Below, piece by piece: positions 1 to 8,411 of a stretch of 64,000 nt of DNA. The stretch is from Verticiella sediminum (GTDB lineage: Bacteria; Pseudomonadota; Gammaproteobacteria; Burkholderiales; Burkholderiaceae_B). The position numbers and the translations under genes are program-made. The DNA lies in contig NZ_VLTJ01000007.1 of assembly GCF_007558815.1 (NCBI RefSeq), forward strand, positions 1 through 64,000, written 5' to 3'. The first letter of the stretch is position 1, and the number at the start of each line of letters is the position of its first letter. Below the pieces are notes generated by a model. That model was given only the letters and a program-made list of their open reading frames with translations, made no database searches and had not been told where the DNA came from.

Positions 1-543
1 GGCGGCGGACGGCGCGGCGACAGCGCCCGCGGCGCTGCGCGCCGATGCCGGGACACGGGCCAGACGCGCCTGGCGCTGGCGATGGCGCTCGCGCGCCAGG
101 CGGGCGTCGTCGCGGGTCCAGTAGCGCTTGGGCTCCAGCGGCACCATGCGGATGCAATCGACGGGACAGGGCGCAATGCACAGTTCGCAGCCGGTACAGG
201 CGTCGGCCAGCACCGTATGCATGCGCTTGTTGGCGCCCGCGATGGCGTCCACCGGGCAGGCGCGGATGCACAGCGTACAGCCGATGCAATGCGCCTCGTC
301 GATGACGGCCAGGGCGAGCGGCCCCTGGCTGCCGCGGCTGCGATCCTGCGCGATGGGTGGGCGGGCCAGCACCGCGGCGAGCGCGGCGGCGCCGGCATCG
401 CCGCCCGGCGGGCATCGATCGGTCAGGGCCGTGCCGTCGGCCAGGGCCTCGGCGTACGGGCTGCAGCCCTCGTAGCCGCATTGCGTGCACTGCGTCTGCG
501 GCAGGACGGCCTGCAGCCTTTCGATCAAGAAGGTTCGGTTCAC
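1..543 (-). CDS. rnfB: RnfB-like 2[4Fe-4S] ferredoxin, 3' end outside window
   Basis: Iron-sulfur electron carrier of the RnfB family. In full Rnf complexes this subunit moves electrons between ferredoxin and NAD at the inner membrane. The visible 181 codons start at GTG 543, 6 nt after the phaZ stop, and the frame is open at base 1. C19, C22, C27 and C44 form the N-terminal cluster motif (CTQCGYEGC, then C44). Two ferredoxin motifs follow: C86/C89/C92/C96 and C116/C119/C122/C126. A basic Arg/Gln/Ala-rich tail comes next. The hydrophobic N-terminal anchor of classical RnfB is absent and no other rnf gene is in view, so this may be a soluble ferredoxin-type paralogue. The link to phaZ is by position only. 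Confidence 0.8.
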   Translation of the reverse strand, partial: MNRTFLIERLQAVLPQTQCTQCGYEGCSPYAEALADGTALTDRCPPGGDAGAAALAAVLARPPIAQDRSRGSQGPLALAVIDEAHCIGCTLCIRACPVDAIAGANKRMHTVLADACTGCELCIAPCPVDCIRMVPLEPKRYWTRDDARLARERHRQRQARLARVPASARSAAGAVAAPSAA

Positions 544-549
544 GGCGGC

Positions 550-1812
550 TCAGCTCGCCTGCGCAACCTGCTCCTGCGCGGCGGGGTTTTCGTAGCGGCG
601 CACGAACTCGGTCACCTGCGGGCAGATGGTCTCGCGCCAGCGCCGGCCGGAGAAGATCCCGTAGTGGCCGCACTTGGGTGCGATGTAGTGCTGCTTCATG
701 TCCGCCGGAACGCCGCTGCACAGTCGCTGCGCGGCCTCGGTCTGGCCCATGCCCGAGATGTCGTCGAGTTCGCCTTCGATGGTGAAGAGCGCGACGTTCT
801 TGATGAGGGAAGGATCGACCTTCTCGCCGTCGACCTCCCAGGTGCCCCGCGGCAAGGCGTAGTCCTGGAACACCGTCTTGATGGTGTCGAGGTAGTACTC
901 GGCGGGCATGTCGAGCACCGCGTTGTATTCGTCGTAGAAGCGGCGATGGCTCTCGGCGTCATCGTCGTCGCCCTGCACCAGGTGCTGGTAGAAGTCGTAG
1001 TGCGATTGCAGATGGCGATCCGGGTTCATGGAAACGAAACCGGCGTGCTGCAGGAATCCCGGATACACCTTGCGCCCATGCCCCGGAAAGCGCGGCGGGA
1101 CGCGATGGATCAACTGGTTCTCGAACCATGAATACGGCTTGGTCGAGGCCAGGTTGTTGACCTGGGTCGGCGAGCAGCGTGGATCGATCGGCCCGCCCAT
1201 GAGGATCATCGAGCGCGGCAGGTGCGTGTCGTTGTGCGCCGCCATCAGCGCCACCGCGGCAAGCACCGGCACGGTGGGCTGACAGACCGCCATGACATGC
1301 ACGTCCGGACCCAGGTGGCGGATGAAGCCCTGCACGTAGTGGATGTAGTCCGACAGGTGGAAGGGGCCCTTGCTCGCCGGCACCATTCGGGCATCGACCC
1401 AGTCGGTCACGTAGACCTCGTGCTGCGGGAGCAGGGCGCGCACCGTGTCGCGCAGCAAGGTGGCGTGGTGGCCCGAGAGCGGTGCCACGACCAGGATGCG
1501 GGGGTCTCGAGCGCGGCTGCGCGGCACCGCGCGCTCGAAATGGATGAGCTTGCAGAACGGCCGGTCGACGACCACGCGCTCGGTCACGGCAACCGTCTTG
1601 CCGTCCACCTCGGTGGTGGGCAGGTTCCAGGGCGGCTTTTCGTAGTCCTTGCCCAGGCGGTACAGCAGCTCGTAGTTGGCCGAGATGCGCCGCGAGACGG
1701 GCATGTACGCCCACGGGCTGTACGGGCTGGAAAACATCTGGGCGCCGACGTCGGCAAGCGCCACGAACGGGGCCAGCAAGGAGCGCTGCAGGTCGTGAAG
1801 TTGGTACAGCAT
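550..1812 (-). CDS. phaZ: Intracellular polyhydroxyalkanoate depolymerase
   Basis: Degrades intracellular polyhydroxybutyrate granules. The 420-residue protein matches the size of the Ralstonia PhaZ1 class. It has a cysteine nucleophile in the family motif AVCQPTVP (C177) instead of the lipase serine. The likely acid is in the IEGELDD segment (about residue 350) and the histidine in KCGHYG (about 385). There is no signal peptide, as expected for a cytoplasmic granule enzyme. It lies downstream of fdxA-fpr on the same strand across a 151-bp gap, and 6 nt before the RnfB-like gene. ATG 1812 is preceded by a poor ribosome site. Family assignment is confident; sharing a transcript with fpr is only inferred. 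Confidence 0.93.
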   Translation of the reverse strand: MLYQLHDLQRSLLAPFVALADVGAQMFSSPYSPWAYMPVSRRISANYELLYRLGKDYEKPPWNLPTTEVDGKTVAVTERVVVDRPFCKLIHFERAVPRSRARDPRILVVAPLSGHHATLLRDTVRALLPQHEVYVTDWVDARMVPASKGPFHLSDYIHYVQGFIRHLGPDVHVMAVCQPTVPVLAAVALMAAHNDTHLPRSMILMGGPIDPRCSPTQVNNLASTKPYSWFENQLIHRVPPRFPGHGRKVYPGFLQHAGFVSMNPDRHLQSHYDFYQHLVQGDDDDAESHRRFYDEYNAVLDMPAEYYLDTIKTVFQDYALPRGTWEVDGEKVDPSLIKNVALFTIEGELDDISGMGQTEAAQRLCSGVPADMKQHYIAPKCGHYGIFSGRRWRETICPQVTEFVRRYENPAAQEQVAQAS

Positions 1813-1963
1813 GTCCGTATATCCCTATAGCAGTGGCCTGCCGTTGTGCGGCAGGGCCGGGGGAGGCGGGGCGCGGCGCCGATAATCGGCTTTACTGCAT
1901 CGCACCATTCTACGCCCGTCGGCCCGCCTCCCCAAGCGGGCCGAACGCACGCTTAGCGATTGT

Positions 1964-2764
1964 TTACCAATAGTTCTCGACTGCCAGGTTGCCCGGCTGA
2001 CCGCGCCGCGGCGCGCGAAATCCGCGCTCCTGCACGAGCTTGCGCAGATCCCTCACCATCTCCGGATTGCCGCACAGCATGACGCAGGCCTGCGCCGGGT
2101 CCAGCGGCAGCCCGGCGGCGCGTTCCAGCTCGCCGTCGGCAAGCAGCTCGGTGATGCGGTGCGACAGCGCGCCGGGCACATGCTCGCGCGTCACCACCGG
2201 CAGATATCGCAGGCGGGCCGGATTCTCGCGCAGGAACTCGCCGAACACCGGGTGCTCGGGCAGCGCGCGCAGGGTGTCGGCATAGGCCAGTTCCTCGCGC
2301 GTGCGCACACTATGCACCAGCACCAGCGGACCGAACTGCTCCCAGACCGCGAGGTCGGTCAGCATCGAGAGAAAGGGCGCGAGCCCGGTGCCCGAAGCGA
2401 GCATCCACAGGCTGCGCTCCAGCGGCACGTCGTGCGCGAAGCGCTCGATGGTGAGAAAACCGTATGCGGTCTTCTCGACGTACACCGTGTCGCCCACGCG
2501 CAGGTGTTCGAGCGCGCCGGTGAACAGGCCGCCCTCGACCACGATGGAGAAGAACTCCAGGTGTTCATCGTGCGGCGAGGACACCATCGAGTACGCACGC
2601 CAGACGATCTCGTCGCTGCCCCGGGGTTTGACGCCCAGGCGCGCGAACTGGCCGGCCGTGAAGCGAAAGCCCGGGTCGCGCGTGCAGCGCAGGGAAAACA
2701 GCTTGCCCGGCACCCAGGTATGCAGCCAGGTGATCGTCTCGGCGGTGTACTTCTCTTCAGTCAT
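1964..2764 (-). CDS. fpr: Ferredoxin-NADP+ reductase
   Basis: Flavoprotein that exchanges electrons between NADPH and ferredoxin or flavodoxin. The 266-residue reading starts at ATG 2764 (MTEEKYTAETITW). A longer in-frame extension exists but overlaps fdxA and has shadow composition. The FAD-binding motif RAYSMVSSP lies near residue 50 and the nicotinamide motif ASGTGLAPF near 118. The C-terminus ends VENYW, the aromatic tail usual in bacterial Fpr. It sits 17 bp downstream of fdxA on the same strand, so the two probably form a ferredoxin-reductase operon. Role in oxidative stress or iron-sulfur supply is family knowledge, not visible here. Confidence 0.93.
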   Translation of the reverse strand: MTEEKYTAETITWLHTWVPGKLFSLRCTRDPGFRFTAGQFARLGVKPRGSDEIVWRAYSMVSSPHDEHLEFFSIVVEGGLFTGALEHLRVGDTVYVEKTAYGFLTIERFAHDVPLERSLWMLASGTGLAPFLSMLTDLAVWEQFGPLVLVHSVRTREELAYADTLRALPEHPVFGEFLRENPARLRYLPVVTREHVPGALSHRITELLADGELERAAGLPLDPAQACVMLCGNPEMVRDLRKLVQERGFRAPRRGQPGNLAVENYW

Positions 2765-2781
2765 CGGCGGCGGATGCGCGT

Positions 2782-3105
2782 TCAGCGTTCCAGGTGCTCC
2801 AGCTTGCCCGGCTTGTCGTTCCATTCGTCCGCGTCCGGCAGCGGCTGCTTGGTGCGGGTGATGGTGGGCCAGTCCTTGGCCAGCTCGGCGTTCAACTCGA
2901 TGAAGTTCAGTTGGTCCTGGGGCAGGTCTTCCTCGGCGTAGATGGCATTCGCCGGGCATTCCGGGATGCACACTGCGCAGTCGATGCACTCATCGGGGTC
3001 GATGACGAGGAAATTCGGGCCCTCGCGAAAGCAGTCCACCGGACAGACATCGACGCAGTCGGTAAATTTGCATTTGATGCAGTTCTCGGTGACGACGTGG
3101 GTCAT
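2782..3105 (-). CDS. fdxA: Ferredoxin FdxA (7Fe type)
   Basis: Small electron carrier of 107 residues. The N-terminal half carries [18 protein letters not shown], the [3Fe-4S]/[4Fe-4S] pattern of 7Fe ferredoxins, and a second motif [12 protein letters not shown]. The C-terminal extension with [14 protein letters not shown] is typical of proteobacterial FdxA. The start is ATG 3105 because a GGAG site lies about 7 nt upstream and the protein then begins MTHVVTENC, as in the family. It is the first gene of a minus-strand run with fpr, and is divergent from panB across 290 bp that holds both promoters. Confidence 0.95.
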   Translation of the reverse strand: MTHVVTENCIKCKFTDCVDVCPVDCFREGPNFLVIDPDECIDCAVCIPECPANAIYAEEDLPQDQLNFIELNAELAKDWPTITRTKQPLPDADEWNDKPGKLEHLER

Positions 3106-3395
3106 GCAAAACTCCGTTCGCTGGGCGGGCAACACGCACGGCGCCCATGGAAAATCTGGTTACAGTGCCGCCCGGCGGGGGCGGACGGGATCCTGGCGAC
3201 GCGCGCAGCGCGTGCGCCCCTGCGTGGGCGTGCAGCTTGCGGCGAGCCAAGGCCAAATAGCCCGCTATTTTACCGCCGCGCGGCCATTCCTGGCAGCCCC
3301 GCGGCCGGCTGGGGCCGCCGGGGCGTGTGCTAAGGTAACGGATTGCCACCAACAACAGGAGCGGCGGCCGCCGCATCCCTCAAGGCCGGTTCACC

Positions 3396-4256
3396 ATGCG
3401 CCACACGCTTTCCACGTTACGCAAGACCCTTGCCGGCGGCCGCAAGCTCGCCATGCTCACCTGCTATGACGCGAGCTTTGCCCGCCTCATGGATGCCGCC
3501 GGTGTCGACACGCTGCTGGTGGGCGACTCGCTGGGCATGGTCGTGCAGGGCCACGACAGCACGCTGCCCGTCACGGTCGACGACATCGCGTACCACACCG
3601 CGTGCATCGCGCGCGGCGCGCCGCGCGCGTTCCTGGTGGCCGACATGCCCTTCGGTTCATACCACGAGGATGCGGCGCAGGCCATGCGCAACGCCGTCAC
3701 GCTGATGAAGGCGGGCGCGCAGATGGTCAAGCTCGAGGGCGGCGCCGAGATCGCGCCCATCGTCAAGCAGTACGTGCTGGCGGGCATCCCGGTCTGCGCC
3801 CACGTGGGCCTGCTGCCGCAACACGTCAACGCGGTCGGCGGCTTTCGGGTGCAGGGTCGCGATGCCGCCTCCGCCGAGCGCATCCTCGCCGATGCGCAGG
3901 CGCTCGACGCGGCCGGCGCGGCGATGGTCCTGATCGAAGGCGTACCCGAGGACGTGGGCCGCCGCGTGGCCGAATCGGTGGGCGCGATCACCATCGGGAT
4001 CGGCGCCAGCGGCGCCTGCGACGGCCAGGTGCTGGTGATGCACGACATGCTGGGCATGACCGATCGGCCCGCCCGCTTCGTGAAGGACTTCACGCGCGAG
4101 CTCGCGCCGGGCGAAGGCAACCTCATCGAGCGCGCGTTTCGCGCCTACGCCGAGGAAGTCGGCGCGGGGCGTTTTCCCGCGGCCGAGCACGTGTACGCCG
4201 CGACCGGCGACGCAGCCGCGGCCTATGGCGGCGCCAACGCCCCCAAGGCCGGCTGA
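3396..4256 (+). CDS. panB: 3-methyl-2-oxobutanoate hydroxymethyltransferase
   Basis: First committed step of pantothenate synthesis: transfers a hydroxymethyl group from methylene-tetrahydrofolate to alpha-ketoisovalerate to give ketopantoate, in the cytoplasm. The 286-residue protein shows the family blocks LTCYDASFARL, LVGDSLGMVVQGHD and TLPVTVDDIAYH, which carry Mg and substrate contacts, then KLEGG and HVGLLPQ. The length is slightly above the usual 265-275 because of an Ala-rich C-terminus. panC is not adjacent. pncB follows 24 bp downstream, placing two cofactor-synthesis genes together. Confidence 0.96.
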   Translation: MRHTLSTLRKTLAGGRKLAMLTCYDASFARLMDAAGVDTLLVGDSLGMVVQGHDSTLPVTVDDIAYHTACIARGAPRAFLVADMPFGSYHEDAAQAMRNAVTLMKAGAQMVKLEGGAEIAPIVKQYVLAGIPVCAHVGLLPQHVNAVGGFRVQGRDAASAERILADAQALDAAGAAMVLIEGVPEDVGRRVAESVGAITIGIGASGACDGQVLVMHDMLGMTDRPARFVKDFTRELAPGEGNLIERAFRAYAEEVGAGRFPAAEHVYAATGDAAAAYGGANAPKAG

Positions 4257-4280
4257 CCGGCATCCCGAGCCTCGCCCGCC

Positions 4281-5453
4281 ATGCTGATCGACTCCCTGCT
4301 CGACACGGACCTCTACAAGTTCACGATGATGCAGGTGGTCCTGCATCACTTCCCGGCGGCCCAGGTCGAGTACCGCTATCGCTGCCGTGCCCCGCAGGGC
4401 GTGGACATGCGTCCGTGCGTCGAGGCCATCCGCGCCGAGATCGATGCGTTGTGCGGGTTGCGCTTCAGCGAAGCCGAGCTGTCCTACCTCGGCGGCCTGC
4501 GCTTCATCCGGAGCGACTTCATCGACTTCCTGCGCCTGTTCCACCTGCCGCAGCAGTGCGTCACGGTGGATGCCGACGCCGCGACGGGGCAGTTGCAGAT
4601 CACGGTGCGCGGCGCCTGGCTGCACACCATCCTCTTCGAGATGCCGGTGCTGGCCATCGTGAACGAGGTGTACTCGCGCCGCTATTGCGCGGAGCCCGAT
4701 TGGGGCCGCGCCATGGCCAGGCTGGACGCGAAGATCGACCTCGTGCGCCAGGACCGCTCGCTCGCGGGGTTCCGCGTCGCGGACTACGGCACCCGGCGGC
4801 GCTTCTCCAAGGCCTGGCACGAGCAGGTGATCGCGCGCCTGGTCGAGCGCCTGGGCGAGAACCTGGCCGGCACCAGCAACGTGCACCTGGCCATGCGCCA
4901 CGGCATCCGGCCGCTGGGCACCATGGGCCACGAATACCTGCAGGCGTGCCAGGCGCTGGGCCCGCGCCTGCGCGAATCGCAGATCTTCGCGCTGGAGACC
5001 TGGGCGCGCGAGTATCGCGGCGACCTCGGCATTGCGTTGTCGGACGTGTATGGCGCGGACGCCTTCATGCGCGACTTCGATATGTATTTCTGCAAGCTCT
5101 TCGATGGCGCGCGCCATGATTCCGGCGACCCGTTCACGTGGGGCGAGCGCATGCTCGATCACTACCGGCTGAACCGCGTCGATCCGCACACCAAGACCCT
5201 GGTGTTCTCGGACAACCTGAGCTTTCCGCTCGCCATCGGCCTGTTCGAGCGCTTCAACGGGCGCTGCCAGGTGGCTTTCGGGGTCGACACCGACCTGACC
5301 AACGATGTCGGCTGCATACCCTTGCAGCACGTGCTGCGCATGGTGCGCTGCAACGGCCAGCCGGTGGCCAAGGTGACCGACACGCCCGACAAGACCATGT
5401 GCGAAGACCCGGCCTATCTGGCCTATCTGCGCCAGGTCTTCAGCATCGCCTAA
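4281..5453 (+). CDS. pncB: Nicotinate phosphoribosyltransferase
   Basis: Salvage enzyme of NAD synthesis: condenses nicotinate with PRPP, driven by ATP, to nicotinate mononucleotide. It has 390 residues, the normal length for proteobacterial PncB, and begins [20 protein letters not shown], the strongly conserved family N-terminus. Other conserved blocks are [25 protein letters not shown] (phosphoribosyl binding), GTSNVHLA and LVFSDNLSF near the C-terminus. It lies 24 bp after panB on the same strand, with no obvious ribosome site between, so coupling with panB is likely. The next gene is convergent. Confidence 0.96.
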   Translation: MLIDSLLDTDLYKFTMMQVVLHHFPAAQVEYRYRCRAPQGVDMRPCVEAIRAEIDALCGLRFSEAELSYLGGLRFIRSDFIDFLRLFHLPQQCVTVDADAATGQLQITVRGAWLHTILFEMPVLAIVNEVYSRRYCAEPDWGRAMARLDAKIDLVRQDRSLAGFRVADYGTRRRFSKAWHEQVIARLVERLGENLAGTSNVHLAMRHGIRPLGTMGHEYLQACQALGPRLRESQIFALETWAREYRGDLGIALSDVYGADAFMRDFDMYFCKLFDGARHDSGDPFTWGERMLDHYRLNRVDPHTKTLVFSDNLSFPLAIGLFERFNGRCQVAFGVDTDLTNDVGCIPLQHVLRMVRCNGQPVAKVTDTPDKTMCEDPAYLAYLRQVFSIA

Positions 5454-5484
5454 GCGCCAGCCGCCGCGCGCGCCGGCCGCGGTG

Positions 5485-7197
5485 TCAGGCGGCCGCGGGT
5501 CGAGCGAGCAAACCGTGGGTTGCCGGCGCGCTCGCGCCGGCCGGGCCGGTGCGGCGGTGCTCGCCCACGCGAGCGAGCAGCACCACGGGCAGCAGGCCCG
5601 CGATCACGATGAAGAGCGCAGCGAGCGCACCGTCCTCGTAGGCGCCGCGCGCCGCTTCGGCATAGAGCAGGGTGGCCAGAGTGTCGATGTTGAGCGGGCG
5701 CAGCAGCAGCGTGGCCGGCAATTCCTTCATGCAGTCGATGAACACCAGCAGGGCCGCGGCTGCCAGGGCCGGGCTCAGCAGCGGCAGATGCACCCGCCAC
5801 AGCAGCCCGCCCGGGCCTTGGCCGAGCGAACGCGCGGCGGCGTCCAGGCTGCCGGGAAGCCGGGCGAGCCCGGCTTCCACGCTGCCCGCGGCGATGGCGA
5901 GAAAGCGCACCGTGCAGGCGAGCACGATGGCCGTGCCGGAACCGAGCAGGACCAGGCCCACGCCCTGCATGCCGGCGGCCTCCAGCACGCCGGCGAACCA
6001 GTGATCGAAGGCAAGCAGGGGCGTGAGCAGGCCGATGGCCAGCACCGTGCCGGGCACGGCGTAGCCCAGCGAGCCGATGCGCTGCAGCGCGCGCGAGACC
6101 GCTCCGGGGGCCACCCTCGCGCCGTAGGCCAGGGCGAGGCCGGCGCACAGTGTGAGGATGGTGGCGGCGGCCGCGAGGGCCAGCGTGTGCCCCGTGCCGC
6201 GCCACAGCGCGGGGCTGATGCCGGCGTCGAGATAGCGTTCCAGGCCGGCGTCGAGCAGATAGGCCCCCGGCGCGAGAAAACCCAGCAGCACGGGTACGAA
6301 GAGCAGGGCGGGCGTGACCCAGCGGGCGGTGCCGCGCAGCGGGATGGGCGTTAGGCGCCGCGGCGCATTGGCGCTTGCCGCATAGGCAAGCCGGCGGCGC
6401 GCGCGGCGCTCGGCGACGATGAGCAGCACCACCAGCAGCAGCATGGCCAAGGCGAGCTGGGCCGCGCCGGCCAGATCCGAGCGCGTGATCCAGGTGGTGT
6501 AGACGGTGACGGTGAGGGTGCGCACGCCGAGGAATTCGCTCGCGCCGATGTCGTTGAGCGCCTCCATCAAGGCCAGGCTGGCGCCGACGGCGACGGCGGG
6601 GCGGGCCGCGGGCAGTCCGATGCGCCAGAACACGGCGAGCGGGCGTGCGCCCAGCGTGCGCGCGGCCTCGACCAGGCTTGCCGCCTGCATCAGGAACATC
6701 GCGCGCACCGTGACGTACACGTAGGGATAGAGCACGCAGCCCAGCAGCAGTATGCAGGCCCACATCGAGCGCACGTCGGGCAGGCGGAACTGGCGCGGAC
6801 TGTCGTAGCCCAGGAGCGCCCGGATCGCGCCCTGCACCGGACCGATGGGATGCAGCAGGTCCAGGTAGGCGTAGGCCACGATGTAGGTGGGCATCGCCAG
6901 CGGCAGCAGCAATGCCCACGAGAGTACGCGCCGCCCTGGGAATTCATGGGCCGTCACCAGCCAGGCGCTGGCCGCACCGAGCAGAACGGCGATCGCGCCC
7001 ACGCCGGCGAGGAGCACGGCGGTGTCGCGCAGGGCAGGGCCGAGCACCGTGCCGGCAAGCTGGGCCCAATGGCCCACGCCGCCCCGGGCGGCGGCCACGG
7101 CCAGCGCGGCCAGGGGCAGCGCCACCAGCAGGGCCGTCAGGACCGCCGGCGCCAGCCAGGCGCGGTCGCCGGCTCGGACGCGTCCCCGCGCTCTCAC
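5485..7197 (-). CDS. fbpB: Iron(III) ABC transporter permease (FbpB type, fused)
   Basis: Inner-membrane channel for periplasm-bound ferric iron. The 570 residues form two tandem permease halves with about twelve hydrophobic segments. Each half has an EAA loop for docking the ATPase: EAARTLGARPLAVFW and DAARSLGQGPGGLLW. GTG 7197 overlaps the fbpA stop by 4 nt (GTGA), so the genes are translationally coupled. A much longer open frame upstream is an artefact running through fbpA out of frame. No ATP-binding fbpC gene follows. The next gene, pncB, converges, so the energy-coupling subunit must be encoded elsewhere. Confidence 0.92.
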   Translation of the reverse strand: MRARGRVRAGDRAWLAPAVLTALLVALPLAALAVAAARGGVGHWAQLAGTVLGPALRDTAVLLAGVGAIAVLLGAASAWLVTAHEFPGRRVLSWALLLPLAMPTYIVAYAYLDLLHPIGPVQGAIRALLGYDSPRQFRLPDVRSMWACILLLGCVLYPYVYVTVRAMFLMQAASLVEAARTLGARPLAVFWRIGLPAARPAVAVGASLALMEALNDIGASEFLGVRTLTVTVYTTWITRSDLAGAAQLALAMLLLVVLLIVAERRARRRLAYAASANAPRRLTPIPLRGTARWVTPALLFVPVLLGFLAPGAYLLDAGLERYLDAGISPALWRGTGHTLALAAAATILTLCAGLALAYGARVAPGAVSRALQRIGSLGYAVPGTVLAIGLLTPLLAFDHWFAGVLEAAGMQGVGLVLLGSGTAIVLACTVRFLAIAAGSVEAGLARLPGSLDAAARSLGQGPGGLLWRVHLPLLSPALAAAALLVFIDCMKELPATLLLRPLNIDTLATLLYAEAARGAYEDGALAALFIVIAGLLPVVLLARVGEHRRTGPAGASAPATHGLLARPAAA

Positions 7198-8207
7198 TGG
7201 TCGAAGCCGACCTTGTCGACCAGCTCGCTGGCGAGCTTGCGGTGCGCGGCGATCTTCTCGAGCGGGATCGGGTCGACCTTCAGCTCGCCGAAGCCGGCGA
7301 GAACCGGATCGACGGGTGCGCCGGGCTTGACCGGATACTCGTAGTTGGCCGCCGCGTAGATGCCCTGGGCCTCGTCGGAGACGAGGTATTCGAGCAAGCG
7401 GATGGCCTCGGCCCGGTTCGGGGCATGGCGCGCCACCGCCGCGCCCGAGACGTTGACGTGGGTGCCGCCACCCTCGAACGTGGGCAGCACCACCTTGATC
7501 GCCTCGCCCCAGGCCTTCTGGTCGCCCTTGGCGTCCGGGCTCTTCATCTGGCCCGCGTAGTAGGCATTGGCCACCGCGATGTCGCAGATGCCGCCGAGGA
7601 TGTCGCGCGCGCCGTCGCGGTCGCCGCCGGCGGCCTTGCGCGCCAGGTTCGCCTTCATGCCGCGCAGCCACTGTTCGGTGGCGGCCTCGCCGTGATGCGC
7701 GATGTGCGCCGAGATGAGCGAGGTGTTGTAAGGATGCTGGCCGGAGCGGATGCACAGCTTGCCCTTCCATTGCGGATCGGCAAGGTTCTCGTAGGTGATG
7801 CTCGAAAGCGCCGAACCGCGCTCGGCGTAGACAACGCGGCTGCGCAGCGAGAGCGCGAACCAGTGGCCTTCGTCGTCGCGCAGGTTGGCCGGAATGGCCG
7901 AGGCGAGCGTCTCGGACGAGACCGGTTGCGTGACGCCCGCCTCGACCAGGTCGACCAGATTGCCGAAGTCCACGGTCATGAGCACGTCGGCGGGGGAGCG
8001 CTCGCCTTCGGCGGCCACGCGCTCGGCGAGCCCGTCCTTGAGGGCGATCATGTTCACCTTGACGCCGGTGCTCTTGGTGAACGCTTCCGTCAGGGGCTGG
8101 ATCAGGCCGGGTTCGCGCGTCGTATAGAGATTGACCTCGGCCGCGTGGGCGAGCGGGGCGGCAAAGAGCGCGGCCAGGGCCAGCGTGTGGCGGGGCGAGA
8201 AGCGCAT
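7194..8207 (-). CDS. fbpA: Periplasmic iron(III)-binding protein (FbpA/FutA type)
   Basis: Substrate-binding protein of a ferric-iron ABC importer, 337 residues. ATG 8207 has a GGAG site 6 nt upstream and gives a clear signal peptide, with cleavage likely after LAHA (about residue 22) before AEVNLYTTREP. Blocks TVDFGNLVDLVEAG, RVVYAERG and the Tyr-containing segment VANAYYAGQM match the family, whose paired tyrosines bind iron. It overlaps fbpB by 4 nt. A Fur-like site lies about 75 bp upstream, so repression by iron is expected. Specificity for Fe(III) over other metals is inferred from the family. Confidence 0.92.
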   Translation of the reverse strand: MRFSPRHTLALAALFAAPLAHAAEVNLYTTREPGLIQPLTEAFTKSTGVKVNMIALKDGLAERVAAEGERSPADVLMTVDFGNLVDLVEAGVTQPVSSETLASAIPANLRDDEGHWFALSLRSRVVYAERGSALSSITYENLADPQWKGKLCIRSGQHPYNTSLISAHIAHHGEAATEQWLRGMKANLARKAAGGDRDGARDILGGICDIAVANAYYAGQMKSPDAKGDQKAWGEAIKVVLPTFEGGGTHVNVSGAAVARHAPNRAEAIRLLEYLVSDEAQGIYAAANYEYPVKPGAPVDPVLAGFGELKVDPIPLEKIAAHRKLASELVDKVGFDQ

Positions 8208-8278
8208 ACGTGTCTCCAGATGAAGGGGGCGGCGCGCCCGGGCGGGCGCGGCGAGAACGTGAAGACGAATGATAACCA

Positions 8279-8297
8279 AATGCTATCAATTCTCAAT
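8279..8297 (-). promoter_or_regulatory. Fur-box-like operator upstream of fbpAB
   Basis: On the minus strand positions 8295-8281 read TGAGAATTGATAGCA. I count 10 matches in 14 scored positions to the 7-1-7 Fur consensus TGATAAT-N-ATTATCA. It stands in an AT-rich patch within otherwise very GC-rich DNA, about 75 bp before the fbpA start. This is consistent with iron-dependent repression of fbpAB. It could also affect the divergent ybiT promoter about 115 bp away. Confidence 0.6.
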
Positions 8298-8411
8298 AGC
8301 GAATTTAGTACGGGCGTCGCGCGCCCGGCGCGCAGGGCGTATCGAGCCAGCGCCGCTACGAATTGCTAAAATGACGGGTTTTCCCTCACCCCGCAGCGAG
8401 CCCATCCGCCC

